From: Siccirubricoccus sp. G192
GTDB lineage: Bacteria > Pseudomonadota > Alphaproteobacteria > Acetobacterales > Acetobacteraceae
Assembly (NCBI RefSeq): GCF_019084075.1
Contig: NZ_JAHREN010000001.1
Span: 1,647,501 to 1,711,500, forward strand
Direction: 5' to 3'
Length of the DNA stretch: 64,000 nt
Both the position numbers and the translations under genes were made by a program. Under the pieces are notes generated by a model. That model saw only the letters and a program-made list of their open reading frames with translations, was not told the origin of the DNA and did no database searches. This document shows positions 19,144 through 28,231 of this stretch, piece after piece. Each line of letters opens with the position of its first letter. The stretch's first letter is position 1.

Positions 19144-21007
19144 GAAGCTCGAAGCCAAGGGCGCCGAACGGAGCGCCGACCGGGCCGCCGCCGCCGAGGC
19201 CACCCGCCGCGTCCCCGTTCGCAGCAAGGTGCGGGAACAGGTGATCCGCGGCATTCCGGTGGCCCCCGGCATCGCCATCGGCCCGGTCTACGACACCACC
19301 GAAATCCCGGCCGAGGCGCCGCGCCGGACCGTGCCGCCCGAGCAGGCGGAGGCCGAGAAGGGGCGCCTGGCCGATTCCGTCGCGCTGTCCCGCAAGCAAC
19401 TCGGCAAGCTGAAGACCCGGCTCCTGGTCCTGCCCGAGGAGGCGCAGGAGGAGCTGGCGCCGCTGCTCGATGCCTATGTGCTGATGCTGGGCAATTCCCG
19501 GCTGCTGCGCGGCGCCCGCAAGCGGATCGAGGGCGAGCTGCTCTCCGCCGAGACCGCCGTGCTGGATGAGGCGGAGGCGATCGCCGCCGCCATCCTGGCC
19601 GCCAAGGACGACGACAAGGCCGGGCTCTACCGCCGCGCCCAGGAAGTGCGGGAGATCGCCCGCCGCCTCACGCGGAACCTCACCGCCACCCCCTTCCGCA
19701 GCCTGAAGGGCGTGCCGGAGGGGGCGATCCTGGTGGCCGAGGAACTCACCCCCGCCGATGCCGCCCTGCTCGACCCCGCCCGCATCGCCGGCGTGGCGAC
19801 CGACGAGGGCGGCGCCGATGGCCATACCGCCATCATGCTCCGCGCGCTCGGCATTCCCTCCGTGCTCGGCGCCAGCGGCCTCTCCGAAAGCGTGGCGCGG
19901 GGCGACCAGGCGGTGCTGGATGGCAGCGCCGGCACCATCGTGCTGCGCCCCGGCCCGGCGGCGCTGGAACGCGGGCGGGAGGCGCTGGCTGCCTTCGCGC
20001 GCGAGCGCACGAAATTGGGCAAGCTCCGCCGCCTGCCCGCCGTCACCACGGATGGCGAGCCGGTGGAGCTGATGGCCAATCTGGAAATTCCCGCCGAATT
20101 GCCGCTCATCGCCCAGGCCGGCGCCCAGGGCATCGGCCTGCTGCGCACCGAATTCCTGTTCATGAACCGCGAGGACCTGCCGGACGAGGAGGCGCAGCTC
20201 GCCGCCTATGGCGAGGTGGTGGAGGCGATGGGCGAGGATCCCGTCACCATCCGCGTGCTCGACTGGGGCGGCGAGAAGGACATGGAGGCCCATGCTTCCG
20301 GCATCGCCCCCACCCATGGCGGGCCGAACCCGGCGCTGGGGCTGCGCGGCCTGCGCCTGCTGCTGAAGCGGCCGGAACTGCTGGAGGCGCAATTCGCCGC
20401 CATCCTGCGGGTCGCCGAGCGCGGCAATGTCCGCATCCTGCTGCCGCTGGTCACCAACCCCTCCGAGGTGAAGCAGGCGCGGGAGATCTATGAGAGGGTC
20501 GCGCGGCGGCTGCGCCGGCGGGGCGAGAGGCTGCCCGAGGCGCTGCCCGATCTCGGCGTCATGATCGAGACGCCGGGCGCCGCGCTGGCGGCGGATGCCA
20601 TCGCGCTGGAGGCGGATTTCTTCGCCATCGGCACCAATGACCTGGCCATGTATACCCTGGCGGTGGACCGGGCCGAGGCTGAGGTCAGTCATCTGTATGA
20701 TCCACTTCACCCGGCGGTGCTGCGGCTGATGCAATTCGCGACCGAAGCCGCGCTCAGGCTGCGCATGCCGGTCAGCGTCTGCGGCGAGATGGCGGGCAAC
20801 CCGCGGCTGGTGCCGCTGCTGCTGGGCCTCGGCATCCGCAGCCTCAGCATGAATGCCAGCGCCATCCCGCGGGTGAAGCAGGCGGTGCGGGCGCTCGATA
20901 TCGCCGATTGCGCGCGCTTCGCCCGACGGGTGATGGAGCAGTCGGACCCGGCGAGGATCCATGGATTGGTGATGGGCTTCGCCGAAGGGGTGAGCGAGCG
21001 GGCCTGA
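19133..21007 (+). CDS. ptsI: PTS enzyme I (phosphoenolpyruvate-protein phosphotransferase)
   Basis: 624 residues from MKTEKLEAK, an ATG inside the end of the HPr gene. The first 35 residues are a charged extension, then VIRGIPVAPGIAIGPVY begins the EI fold. The active histidine is in GGADGHTAIMLRALGIPSVLG. The PEP-binding barrel shows GIGLLRTEFLFMNR, LDWGGEK, and VSVCGEMAGNPRLVPLLLGLG. There is no N-terminal GAF domain, so it is ordinary EI and not PtsP. It phosphorylates the HPr just upstream. As the operon holds hprK and rapZ and no permease, this PTS is regulatory, not for transport. Confidence 0.94.
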   Translation: MKTEKLEAKGAERSADRAAAAEATRRVPVRSKVREQVIRGIPVAPGIAIGPVYDTTEIPAEAPRRTVPPEQAEAEKGRLADSVALSRKQLGKLKTRLLVLPEEAQEELAPLLDAYVLMLGNSRLLRGARKRIEGELLSAETAVLDEAEAIAAAILAAKDDDKAGLYRRAQEVREIARRLTRNLTATPFRSLKGVPEGAILVAEELTPADAALLDPARIAGVATDEGGADGHTAIMLRALGIPSVLGASGLSESVARGDQAVLDGSAGTIVLRPGPAALERGREALAAFARERTKLGKLRRLPAVTTDGEPVELMANLEIPAELPLIAQAGAQGIGLLRTEFLFMNREDLPDEEAQLAAYGEVVEAMGEDPVTIRVLDWGGEKDMEAHASGIAPTHGGPNPALGLRGLRLLLKRPELLEAQFAAILRVAERGNVRILLPLVTNPSEVKQAREIYERVARRLRRRGERLPEALPDLGVMIETPGAALAADAIALEADFFAIGTNDLAMYTLAVDRAEAEVSHLYDPLHPAVLRLMQFATEAALRLRMPVSVCGEMAGNPRLVPLLLGLGIRSLSMNASAIPRVKQAVRALDIADCARFARRVMEQSDPARIHGLVMGFAEGVSERA

Positions 21008-21032
21008 CGCCCGGGGTTCCGGCCGGCGGCGG

Positions 21033-22598
21033 TCAGGCCCTGGCGCCCGCCAGCACGCGGGCGAGCGGCGCGCGGATGTCGCAGACCAGGCCCGAGCGAA
21101 CCCAGCCGATCTCCAGCGAGCCGCCGAGCTGGTTCCTGACCGTGCGCTCCAGCATCCGGGTGCCGAAGCCGCGCCGCGCCGGCGGCCCGGCCAGGGGTGG
21201 CCCGCCGCTCTCGGCCCAGCGCAGCCACAGCGCCGTGCCTGCCGGATCGAAGCCCCAGGTGACGGAAACCCGGCCGCCCCCGGCGGAAAGCGCACCGTGC
21301 CGCGCCGCATTGGTGGCCAGCTCGTGCAGCGCCATCGACAGGGGCTGTGCCGCATGCGGCGCCAGTGCCACGGGCGGGCCGTCCAGCCGCGCCCGCGGCT
21401 CGCCCGCGGCGGTGACGTAAGGCGCCAGCTCGCCGGCGGCCACGGCGCGCAGGTCGGCGCCCACCCAGCCGCTTTCGGTCAGCAGCGTCTGCGCCCGCGC
21501 CAGCGCCGCGATCCGCCCCTCCACCGCGGCCACGAAGGAGGGCAGGTCGCCGGCCTGGGTCAGCCGCAGCGCCGCCTGCACCACCGCGAGCATGTTCTTG
21601 GCCCGGTGGTCCACCTCGCGGGCCAGCAGGGCTTGGCGCTGCTCCGCCTCCTTGCGGTCCGTCACATCCATCACGATGCCGGCGATGCGGCCCGGCGGCC
21701 CGCCGGCCGGGCCCGGCTCGGCCTCGCCGCGGGTCTGCAGCCAGCGGGTGCGGCCATCCGGGTGGATGACGCGGTATTCGTGCCGGAAGCCGCCGCCCCC
21801 GGTCGCCAGCCGGGCCCGTTCCGCGGTCAGGAAGGCGCGGTCCTCGGGATGCACCGCCGCGAGCATCGCGGTGAAGTCGATCCGGCCCTCGGCCGGCAGG
21901 CCATAGAGCGCGCGCAGCGCGGCGCCGGCCTCATTCGCGCCGGCAGCACCCAATTCGAAGGCCACCACCCCCGCCGCCTCCTGCGCCCGGCGCAGCCGCG
22001 ATTCGGCCTGCCAGGCGAGGCTGGCCTGCGCCGCGGCTTCCCGTGCCAGGCGCGACTGCGCCCGCAATCCCAGCTCATCCATGGCCAGGTCGGCGAGGGC
22101 GGCCAGCCAGCGGCATTGCGCCTTCGAAAGCCCGGCCGGGCGCGGCCCCCGCGATGCCACGCTGATCGTGCCGATCTTCAGCCCCCCCGGCGCCACCAGC
22201 GGCGCCCCGGCATAGAAGCGCAGATGGGGGGGCTGGGTGACGAGGGGGCTCGCGGCGAAACGCGGGTCGGCCGCCGCATCCGGCACGACCATCACCGCCC
22301 CGGCGGGGCCGCGGATGGTATGGTCGCAGAAGGCCCAGTCGCGCTGTGTCTCGCGCAGTTCCAACCCGATCCGCGCCTTGAACCATTGCCTGGTGCCGTC
22401 GATCAGCGACACCAAGCCAATGGGGGCTTGCAGGAGATCCCGGGCCAGCGCCGCCAGGCGGTCGAAGGCCGGCTCCGTGGGCGTGTCGAGCACCTGGTAG
22501 CGCTGCAACGCCGCGAGCCGGGCGGCCTCCGCCGCATCGGCATGGCCGGGGTCGGACGGGGGGGAATCCGGCGAGGGAGAGTCTGGCGCGTCGCACAT
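21033..22598 (-). CDS. HWE-type sensor histidine kinase with GAF and PAS
   Basis: 521 residues. A GAF domain (about residues 30-175; QVLDTPTEPAFDRLAALARDL is the typical lead-in) is followed by a short helix, a PAS domain (about 200-315; HEYRVIHPDGRTRWLQ, then VMDVTDRKEAE), and an HWE/HisKA_2 kinase core. H331 in REVDHRAKNMLAVVQA is the phospho-acceptor; MALHELATNAARHGAL is the N box. No membrane segments, so it senses a cytoplasmic signal. HWE kinases in alphaproteobacteria often feed the general stress response, but no partner regulator is adjacent. The start is the ATG at MCDAPDSPS; a longer form from MARLQDREW is possible. Convergent with ptsI. Confidence 0.87.
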   Translation of the reverse strand: MCDAPDSPSPDSPPSDPGHADAAEAARLAALQRYQVLDTPTEPAFDRLAALARDLLQAPIGLVSLIDGTRQWFKARIGLELRETQRDWAFCDHTIRGPAGAVMVVPDAAADPRFAASPLVTQPPHLRFYAGAPLVAPGGLKIGTISVASRGPRPAGLSKAQCRWLAALADLAMDELGLRAQSRLAREAAAQASLAWQAESRLRRAQEAAGVVAFELGAAGANEAGAALRALYGLPAEGRIDFTAMLAAVHPEDRAFLTAERARLATGGGGFRHEYRVIHPDGRTRWLQTRGEAEPGPAGGPPGRIAGIVMDVTDRKEAEQRQALLAREVDHRAKNMLAVVQAALRLTQAGDLPSFVAAVEGRIAALARAQTLLTESGWVGADLRAVAAGELAPYVTAAGEPRARLDGPPVALAPHAAQPLSMALHELATNAARHGALSAGGGRVSVTWGFDPAGTALWLRWAESGGPPLAGPPARRGFGTRMLERTVRNQLGGSLEIGWVRSGLVCDIRAPLARVLAGARA

Positions 22599-22753
22599 GC
22601 AGCGGGTCCACTCCCTATCTTGCAGGCGCGCCATGCGGGTTGGGTCGCGCGGGTTTCCTGCTGTCGCCAGCCCGCGCGAGAGCTTGCCAGAAGCACCACC
22701 ATGGCGGGAGCCCCCTTGCGGGCCGCGGGAGGTGCTGGATTGCCCGGCCAAGC

Positions 22754-22918
22754 AATTCACGCCCCGGGTGTTCCCACCCAGGCCCATCGCGGGCTGTTTT
22801 GCTGAGCCGGCGATTCACGTCCTGGGTGTTCCCACCCAGGCCGATCGCGGGCTGTTTTGCTGAGCCGGCGATTCACGTCCTGGGTGTTTCCACCCGGGGC
22901 GATCGCAGGCTATCCTGC
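22754..22918. repeat. 58-bp tandem repeat, three copies, with hairpins
   Basis: Three consecutive units of 58 bp begin at about 22754, 22812 and 22870. The first two are nearly identical and the third decays toward its end. Each holds a short stem-loop (CTGGGTG, TTCC, CACCCAG in unit 2; CTGGGTG with CACCCGG in unit 3, a G-T tolerant change) and a GATCGCGGGCTGTTTTGC segment. The array lies between the divergent sensor kinase and penicillin-binding protein, ending 8 bp before the latter's ATG, so it forms most of that gene's leader. It encodes nothing evident. Confidence 0.85.
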
Positions 22919-22925
22919 GGCCCAG

Positions 22926-24790
22926 ATGCCACAGGCCCCGGCCGGACGTGTGCGCCGCCGCGTGGCTCCCCCGCCCGCGGCCCCGGCGCCGCGCGCCGCC
23001 TCTCCCGCCACCCCCCGCCCGCTCCCCGCCCGGCCGCCACGCCGCGGCGGCTGGCGGCGGCTGGTCCGCTGGCTGGTGGCGCTGTCGGTCTGGGGTGGCA
23101 TCGCGCTGGCGCTCGGCCTGCTGTTCTTCACCTGGGACATGCCGCGGCCCGAGGCGGCGCTGGCGGCCACGCGGCGGCCCTCGGTGACGCTGCTCGCCGC
23201 CGATGGCACCATGCTGGCCAACCAGGGCGACCTCTATGGCGAGATGGTGCGGCTGCGTGACCTGCCGCCTTATCTCCCCGCCGCCCTGCTGGCGGTGGAG
23301 GACCGCCGCTTCCACCGGCATTTCGGCCTGGACCCGATAGGCATCGCCCGTGCCGCCTGGGCGAACTGGCGGGCCGGGGAGGTGGTGCAGGGCGGCTCCA
23401 CCCTGACCCAGCAATTGGCCAAGAACCTGTTCCTGACGCCGGAGCGCAATGCCCGCCGCAAGGTGCAGGAGGCGCTGCTGGCGCTGTGGCTGGAGCACCG
23501 CTTCAGCAAGGCGCAGTTGCTGGAGATCTACCTCAACCGGGTCTATCTCGGCGCCGGCGCCTTCGGGGTGGATGCGGCCGCCCGGCTGTTCTTCGGCGTG
23601 CCGGCGCGGCGCGTGACGCTCGGCCAGGCGGCGATGCTGGCCGGGCTGCCCAAGGCGCCGTCGCGCCTCAATCCCCGCGCCTCGCCGGACCTCGCCATGT
23701 CCCGCGCGGCGGAGGTGCTGGAAGCGATGGCCGAGGCCGGGGCGCTGACGCGCGAGCAGGCGCAGGCGGAGGCCGCGCGGATGCGCACGCCGAGCCCGCC
23801 CTCCCGCCAGGCCGGCTGGTTCGCCGACTGGGCGCTGGAGGGTCTGGCCGCGAGCTTTCCCGGCAATGCCGACCTGGTGCTGCGCGCCACCCTCGACCGC
23901 CGGCTGCAAGCGGCGGTGGAGGCGCGGCTGGAGGCGCTGCTGGCCGGGCCGGGGGCGCGGGCCGGCGTCAGCCAGGGCGCCGTGGTGGTGCTGGAGGCGG
24001 CCTCCGGCGCGGTGCGCGCCATGGCCGGCGGGCGGGACTACCGCGGCAGCCAGTTCAACCGCGCCACCAGCGCCCGCCGCCAGCCGGGTTCCGCCTTCAA
24101 GCCCATCGTCTTCCTGGCGGCGCTGGAGCACGGGCTCAGGCCGGATGACACGGTGGCGGACGGGCCGCTCAGCCTCGGCGGCTGGTCCCCCGGCAATGGC
24201 ACCTGGCGGGCGCGGGGCGAGATCACCCTGGAGGAGGCGCTGGCGCAGAGCGTGAACACCGCCGCCGTGCGGGTGCTGCTGCGCGGCGGGGGGGGCGCGG
24301 GCGGCGGCCGAGATGGCGCGGCGGCTCGGCATCGAGGGGCGATTCCCGAACGACGCCTCCCTGGCGCTCGGCACCGGGGAGGTGACGCTGCTCGACCTCG
24401 CCGCCGCCTATGCCGCCATCGCCAATGGCGGCTTGAGGGTGGAGCCCTTCGGCATCGCCGCCGCCCAGGCGGGGGGGCCGCAACCTGCCGCCGGTCCGCA
24501 TCGTCATGCCGCCGCGGGTGGTGGCGGCCGGGCATGCGGCGGCGCTGCGCCGGATGCTGGAGGCGGTGGTCTCCCACGGCACCGGCCGCGCCGCCGCGGT
24601 GCCGGGCCGTGCCGTGGCCGGCAAGACCGGCACCACCCAGGATTTCCGGGACGCCTGGTTTGTTGGAATGCTGGGCCCGCTGGTCATCGGCATCTGGCTC
24701 GGCAATGACGATGCCCGGCCGATGGACGATGTCCGCGGCGGCACCCTGCCGGCCCGGCTGTTCCGCGAGATCGCCGAGGCGGTGCCGTAG
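22926..24790 (+). CDS. Class A penicillin-binding protein (PBP1-like), two frameshifts
   Basis: About 620 residues after correction, from MPQAPAGRVRRR. A basic Pro-rich N-terminus and one membrane segment (about residues 40-65) precede a GT51 glycosyltransferase domain: E125 in EDRRFHRHFG, then GGSTLTQQLAKNLFLTPERNARRK. The transpeptidase has S389-A-F-K392, SVNTA and AGKTGTTQDFRDAWF. It makes and cross-links peptidoglycan outside the inner membrane. The frame breaks at two G runs, 24288-24295 (eight; seven expected) and 24471-24477 (seven; six expected). All three pieces match the family in order, so one gene is meant. A 58-bp repeat array occupies its leader. Confidence 0.88.
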
Positions 24791-24891
24791 GCCGGCGCGG
24801 CCCCAGGGCAGAAATCTCATCCCGTCCCTGGTGCCAAGACCGCACGCAGGCGTTACATGACGAGGACGGGACCGGGCAGGACGAACCACGC

Positions 24892-25536
24892 ATGACGGCG
24901 GAGGAAGCAGCAATGCGGCGGCAGGCCGCGCGCCTGGCAACCCTGGCCAGGCTCGCCCGGCCGGTGCAGCACGAGATCAACAACCTGCTGACCGTGATCT
25001 TCGCCAATCTCGAGATGCTGAAGCGCACTGCCGCCGAGGGGGCGCCGCAGCGGCAGCTCGACCGGATCCAGGCGGCGGCGAAGCGGTTCGAAGCCTCCAC
25101 CCGCTCGCTGCTCGACCTGGCCCGCCGGCCAGTTGCCGGGGCGACTGAGGTGAAGCTGGCGAAGGCCCTTGCCTCGCTGCAGCCGCTGCTGACCGTGCTG
25201 CTGCCGGCGCCTGGCGCGCTCACGGTCGAGGTTCCGGCGGATGTCTGGTCGGTGCGGCTCGACCACATCGCGCTGGATGAGGCGCTGATCGCCCTGGTGC
25301 GGGAGGCCGCGGAGGTGTTGCCGCGCGGCGGCAGCCTGTCCCTGGCGGTGGCGAACCGGCCAGGCGCCGGCAGCGGGCCGGACCTGGTGGAACTCGCCCT
25401 CGGCTGGCCGGCCGGGCTCGACCTGCCGGCACTGGCCGGGCTGCGCGCCATGGCCGCGGCCGCCGGCGGCGTGGCGACGGAGGAGGCCGCGGCGCTGCGC
25501 CTTGCCCTGCCACGGATGGAGGCAACCGCAACCTAG
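24892..25536 (+). CDS. Histidine-kinase-like protein with degenerate ATPase part
   Basis: 214 residues. Residues 20-75 look like a dimerisation/phospho-acceptor helix pair: RPVQHEINNLLTVIFANLEMLKR, where hybrid kinases have H-D-F-N-N-L-L. The rest has the length of an ATPase domain but no clear N box, DxGxG or GTGLGL, so it is unlikely to bind ATP as a normal kinase. Such small proteins can act as histidine phosphotransferases (ChpT-like) with a remnant ATPase fold. ChpT itself has a different sequence around its histidine, so this is only a suggestion. It follows the PBP by about 100 bp; two palindromes lie after it. Confidence 0.55.
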   Translation: MTAEEAAMRRQAARLATLARLARPVQHEINNLLTVIFANLEMLKRTAAEGAPQRQLDRIQAAAKRFEASTRSLLDLARRPVAGATEVKLAKALASLQPLLTVLLPAPGALTVEVPADVWSVRLDHIALDEALIALVREAAEVLPRGGSLSLAVANRPGAGSGPDLVELALGWPAGLDLPALAGLRAMAAAAGGVATEEAAALRLALPRMEATAT

Positions 25537-25540
25537 CGAT

Positions 25541-25572
25541 GCAAGTCCAACGGAAAGGACCGTTGGACTTGC
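25541..25572 (+). terminator. 13-bp perfect hairpin after the kinase-like gene
   Basis: Arms GCAAGTCCAACGG and CCGTTGGACTTGC are exact complements around the loop AAAGGA, 4 bp after the stop at 25536. No T tract follows. Best read as a terminator or mRNA 3' end structure. Confidence 0.65.
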
Positions 25573-25603
25573 GCCGCTAGCCTTGGTTTGGTGGGCCGAT
25601 TCG

Positions 25604-25630
25604 CCTGACGCCTGGGTACCAGGCGTCAGG
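25604..25630. repeat. 12-bp perfect palindrome upstream of aapJ
   Basis: Arms CCTGACGCCTGG and CCAGGCGTCAGG enclose GTA. It lies 31 bp after another perfect hairpin and about 157 bp before aapJ. It may be a second terminator, a dyad operator for the aap operon, or a small repetitive palindrome; the sequence does not decide. Confidence 0.5.
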
Positions 25631-25787
25631 ATCGAACCACCGGGGCCGGGCATCCGCGGCCGGGGCGCCGGGAGGGGGCCGCAGTCTCGGATTGATCCGG
25701 GGCTCGCCCTGGCGCAGCATTTGCCGGACAAGAATCACGGGGACACCGCCCCCTTCCGGGGCGGGACGATAACGGGAGACGCTACTG

Positions 25788-26843
25788 ATGCAGCCCTTCG
25801 GGCTTTTGTTCGCGCGTGCCTTGGGTGTGGCGACACTGGGTCTGGCCCTGGCCCTCCCGTTGGCCCTGCCGGTTGCGGCGCAGGCGCAGCAGGCGCCGGC
25901 CTCCGGCACCTCCGAGGCGATCCGCAGCCGCGGCACGCTGATCTGCGGCGTGACGACCGGCCTGGCCGGCTTCGCCCAGCCGGACAGCCAGGGGGTCTGG
26001 CGCGGCTTCGATGTGGAATATTGCCGCGCCGTCGCCGCCGCCATCTTCGGCGATGCCAGCAAGGTGCGCTACGTGCCGACCACGGCGCAGAGCCGCTTCA
26101 CCGCCCTGCAATCGGGCGAGGTGGACCTGCTGGCCCGCAACACCACCTGGACGCTCTCGCGCGACACCAGCCTCGGCTTCGACTTCGCGGCGACCAATTT
26201 CTACGACGGCCAGGGCTTCATGGTGAAGACCAGCCTCGGCCTGAAAAGCGCGAAGGAACTGGACGGCGCCACCATCTGCGTGCAGCCCGGCACCACCACC
26301 GAGCAGAACCTCACCGACTGGGCGCGGTCCAACCGCGTTCGCTTCACCCCGGTGGTGATCGAGCGGCTGGAGGAGGTGGTGGGCGCCTATATCGCCGGCC
26401 GCTGCGACGCCTATACCACCGACATCTCCGGCCTGGCCTCGACCCGCTCGGCGCAGCCGCGCCCGGCCGAGCACACCATCCTGCCGGATGTCATCAGCAA
26501 GGAGCCGCTGGCCCCGCTGGTGCGGCAGGGCGATGCGCGCTTCGCCGATGTGGTGCGCTGGGTGCACTTCCTGCTGCTCTCCGCCGAGGAATTCGGCATC
26601 ACCCAGGCCAATGTGGGACAGATGGCCAATGACCCGCGGCCGGAAGTGCAGCGCATGCTCGGCCGCAACGGCGAGCTCGGGCAGATGCTCGGCCTCGACA
26701 ATGCCTGGGCGGTGAATGTGCTGAAAGCCACCGGCAACTATGGCGAGATCTTTCAGCGCCACCTTGCGCCCCTCGGCATCCAGCGCGGGCAGAATGCGCT
26801 CTGGAACGCGGGCGGGCTGCAATACTCGCCGCCCTTCCGCTGA
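25788..26843 (+). CDS. aapJ: General L-amino acid ABC transporter, periplasmic binding protein
   Basis: 351 residues with a signal peptide ending near residue 36 (ALPVAAQAQ). The mature start SEAIRSRGTLICGVTTGLAGFAQPD is characteristic of AapJ, as are FDVEYCRAVAAAIFGD and LARNTTWTLSRDTSLGFDFA. GGGAG precedes the ATG by a normal distance. AapJ binds a wide range of L-amino acids and hands them to AapQM. First gene of aapJQMP, followed by aapQ after a 99-bp gap. Confidence 0.94.
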   Translation: MQPFGLLFARALGVATLGLALALPLALPVAAQAQQAPASGTSEAIRSRGTLICGVTTGLAGFAQPDSQGVWRGFDVEYCRAVAAAIFGDASKVRYVPTTAQSRFTALQSGEVDLLARNTTWTLSRDTSLGFDFAATNFYDGQGFMVKTSLGLKSAKELDGATICVQPGTTTEQNLTDWARSNRVRFTPVVIERLEEVVGAYIAGRCDAYTTDISGLASTRSAQPRPAEHTILPDVISKEPLAPLVRQGDARFADVVRWVHFLLLSAEEFGITQANVGQMANDPRPEVQRMLGRNGELGQMLGLDNAWAVNVLKATGNYGEIFQRHLAPLGIQRGQNALWNAGGLQYSPPFR

Positions 26844-26942
26844 TCCGGAGGCGGGGCCGGGCCTGCCTGGCCCCGCATTTGCTTCCATTGCTTCGCCTTG
26901 GCTGCTGACCGCCCGCCGGGCAGAGGACGAGAGACCCACCGC

Positions 26943-28145
26943 ATGTCCGAGGCCACCATCGACCCCCGTTCGCTCCGGGCCCCGCCGCGGCGGCCATTGC
27001 GCCTGTCCTGGTCGGATGAACGGGTGCGCGGCATCTTCTGGCAGATCCTGGTGGTCGGCATCGTCGGCAGCATCGTCTGGTGGCTCTGGAGCAATACGGT
27101 CCACAACCTCGAGGTCCGGCGGATCGCCACCGGCTTCGGCTTCCTGAACCGCGAGGCCGGGCTGCCGATCGCCGAGAGCGTGATCGACTACAGCCCGGCC
27201 GATACCTATCTGCGGGCGCTGGTGGTCGGGCTGCTGAACACGCTGAAGGTGTCGGTGGTCGGCATCATCCTGGCGACCATCCTCGGCACCCTGATGGGCA
27301 TCGCCCGGCTGTCGCGGAACTGGCTGCTCTCCAAGCTGGCCGGGATCTATATCGAGGCGATCCGCGACCTGCCGCTGCTGCTGCAATTGCTGCTCTGGTA
27401 CGCGATCCTGCAGGGCCTGCCCGGGCCGCGCCAGGCGCTGAACCCGGCGCCGGGCGTCTTCCTTTCCAATCGCGGGCTGAAGCTGCCCTGGATCGAATGG
27501 CAGGCGGCGCATGGCTGGGCGCTGCTGGCGCTGATCCTCGGCATCATCGGCACCCTGGCCTGGCGGCGGGTGGCGATCGCCCGGCGCATGCAGGATGGCC
27601 AGCCGCGCCGGGTCTGGCCGGTGGCGCTCGGGCTGATCGTGGCGCTGCCGCTGGCGGTCTGGTACGCGCTCGGCGCGCCCTGGGTGGTGGACTGGCCGGC
27701 GCTGCGCGGCTTCAACTTCCGGGGCGGCGCTAACATGAGCCCGGAATATTTCGCGCTGCTGCTGGGCCTGGTGCTCTATACCGCGGGCTTCATCGCCGAG
27801 ATCGTCCGTGCCGGCATCCTGGCGGTGCCGCATGGCCAGTGGGAGGCGGCGCAGGCGCTGGGCCTCAGGCCGAAGATGGTGCTGAAGCTGATCGTCCTGC
27901 CGCAGGCCCTGCGCGTCATCATCCCGCCGATGACCAGCCAGTACCTCAACATCACCAAGAATTCCTCGCTGGCGGTGGCGATCGGCTACCAGGACATCGT
28001 CTCGATCGCCAATACCACCCTGAACCAGACCGGCCAGGCGATCGAGGGCATCGCCATCATCATGCTGGTCTACCTGACGATCAGCCTGTCCATCAGCCTG
28101 TTCATGAACTGGTACAATGCGCGCATCGCGCTGGTGGAGAGGTGA
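26943..28145 (+). CDS. aapQ: General L-amino acid ABC transporter, permease
   Basis: 400 residues from MSEATIDPRSL; about eight hydrophobic segments. The permease EAA-type loop is QWEAAQALGLRPKMVLKLIVLPQALRVIIPP. The sequence SVIDYSPADTYLRALVVGLLNTLKVS near the N-terminus is typical of AapQ/BztB. The C-terminus is MNWYNARIALVER-stop. The end of the gene is partly repeated just downstream (28203-28228), before aapM. Works as a heterodimer with AapM in the inner membrane. Confidence 0.93.
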   Translation: MSEATIDPRSLRAPPRRPLRLSWSDERVRGIFWQILVVGIVGSIVWWLWSNTVHNLEVRRIATGFGFLNREAGLPIAESVIDYSPADTYLRALVVGLLNTLKVSVVGIILATILGTLMGIARLSRNWLLSKLAGIYIEAIRDLPLLLQLLLWYAILQGLPGPRQALNPAPGVFLSNRGLKLPWIEWQAAHGWALLALILGIIGTLAWRRVAIARRMQDGQPRRVWPVALGLIVALPLAVWYALGAPWVVDWPALRGFNFRGGANMSPEYFALLLGLVLYTAGFIAEIVRAGILAVPHGQWEAAQALGLRPKMVLKLIVLPQALRVIIPPMTSQYLNITKNSSLAVAIGYQDIVSIANTTLNQTGQAIEGIAIIMLVYLTISLSISLFMNWYNARIALVER

Positions 28146-28228
28146 CGGCGATGCGTGCATTGCCATTATCCGGCTTCGCTGGCCCGAGGGCCAGCTACGT
28201 GGCGCGGATCGCGCTGGTGGAGCGCTGA
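28121..28228 (+). repeat. 83-bp offset duplication of the aapQ end before aapM
   Basis: ATCGCGCTGGTGGAG and its surroundings (codons R-I-A-L-V-E-R-stop) occur at 28125 as the true end of aapQ and again at 28208, 83 bp on, just before aapM. In between is an 8-bp hairpin GCTGGCCC-GA-GGGCCAGC at 28178-28195. The second copy ends an open 25-codon frame from an ATG at 28151 (MRALPLSGFAGP...VARIALVER). The second copy has the spacing to the aapM ATG that a tight operon would show, so the inserted part is probably 28142-28206. Confidence 0.65.
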
Positions 28229-28231
28229 CCG

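Noticed and set aside
24288..24477. Calling the PBP, sucA, gpmI and other broken genes pseudogenes
   Set aside because: The breaks share one cause (G/C runs), hit essential genes, and both sides remain fully family-like.
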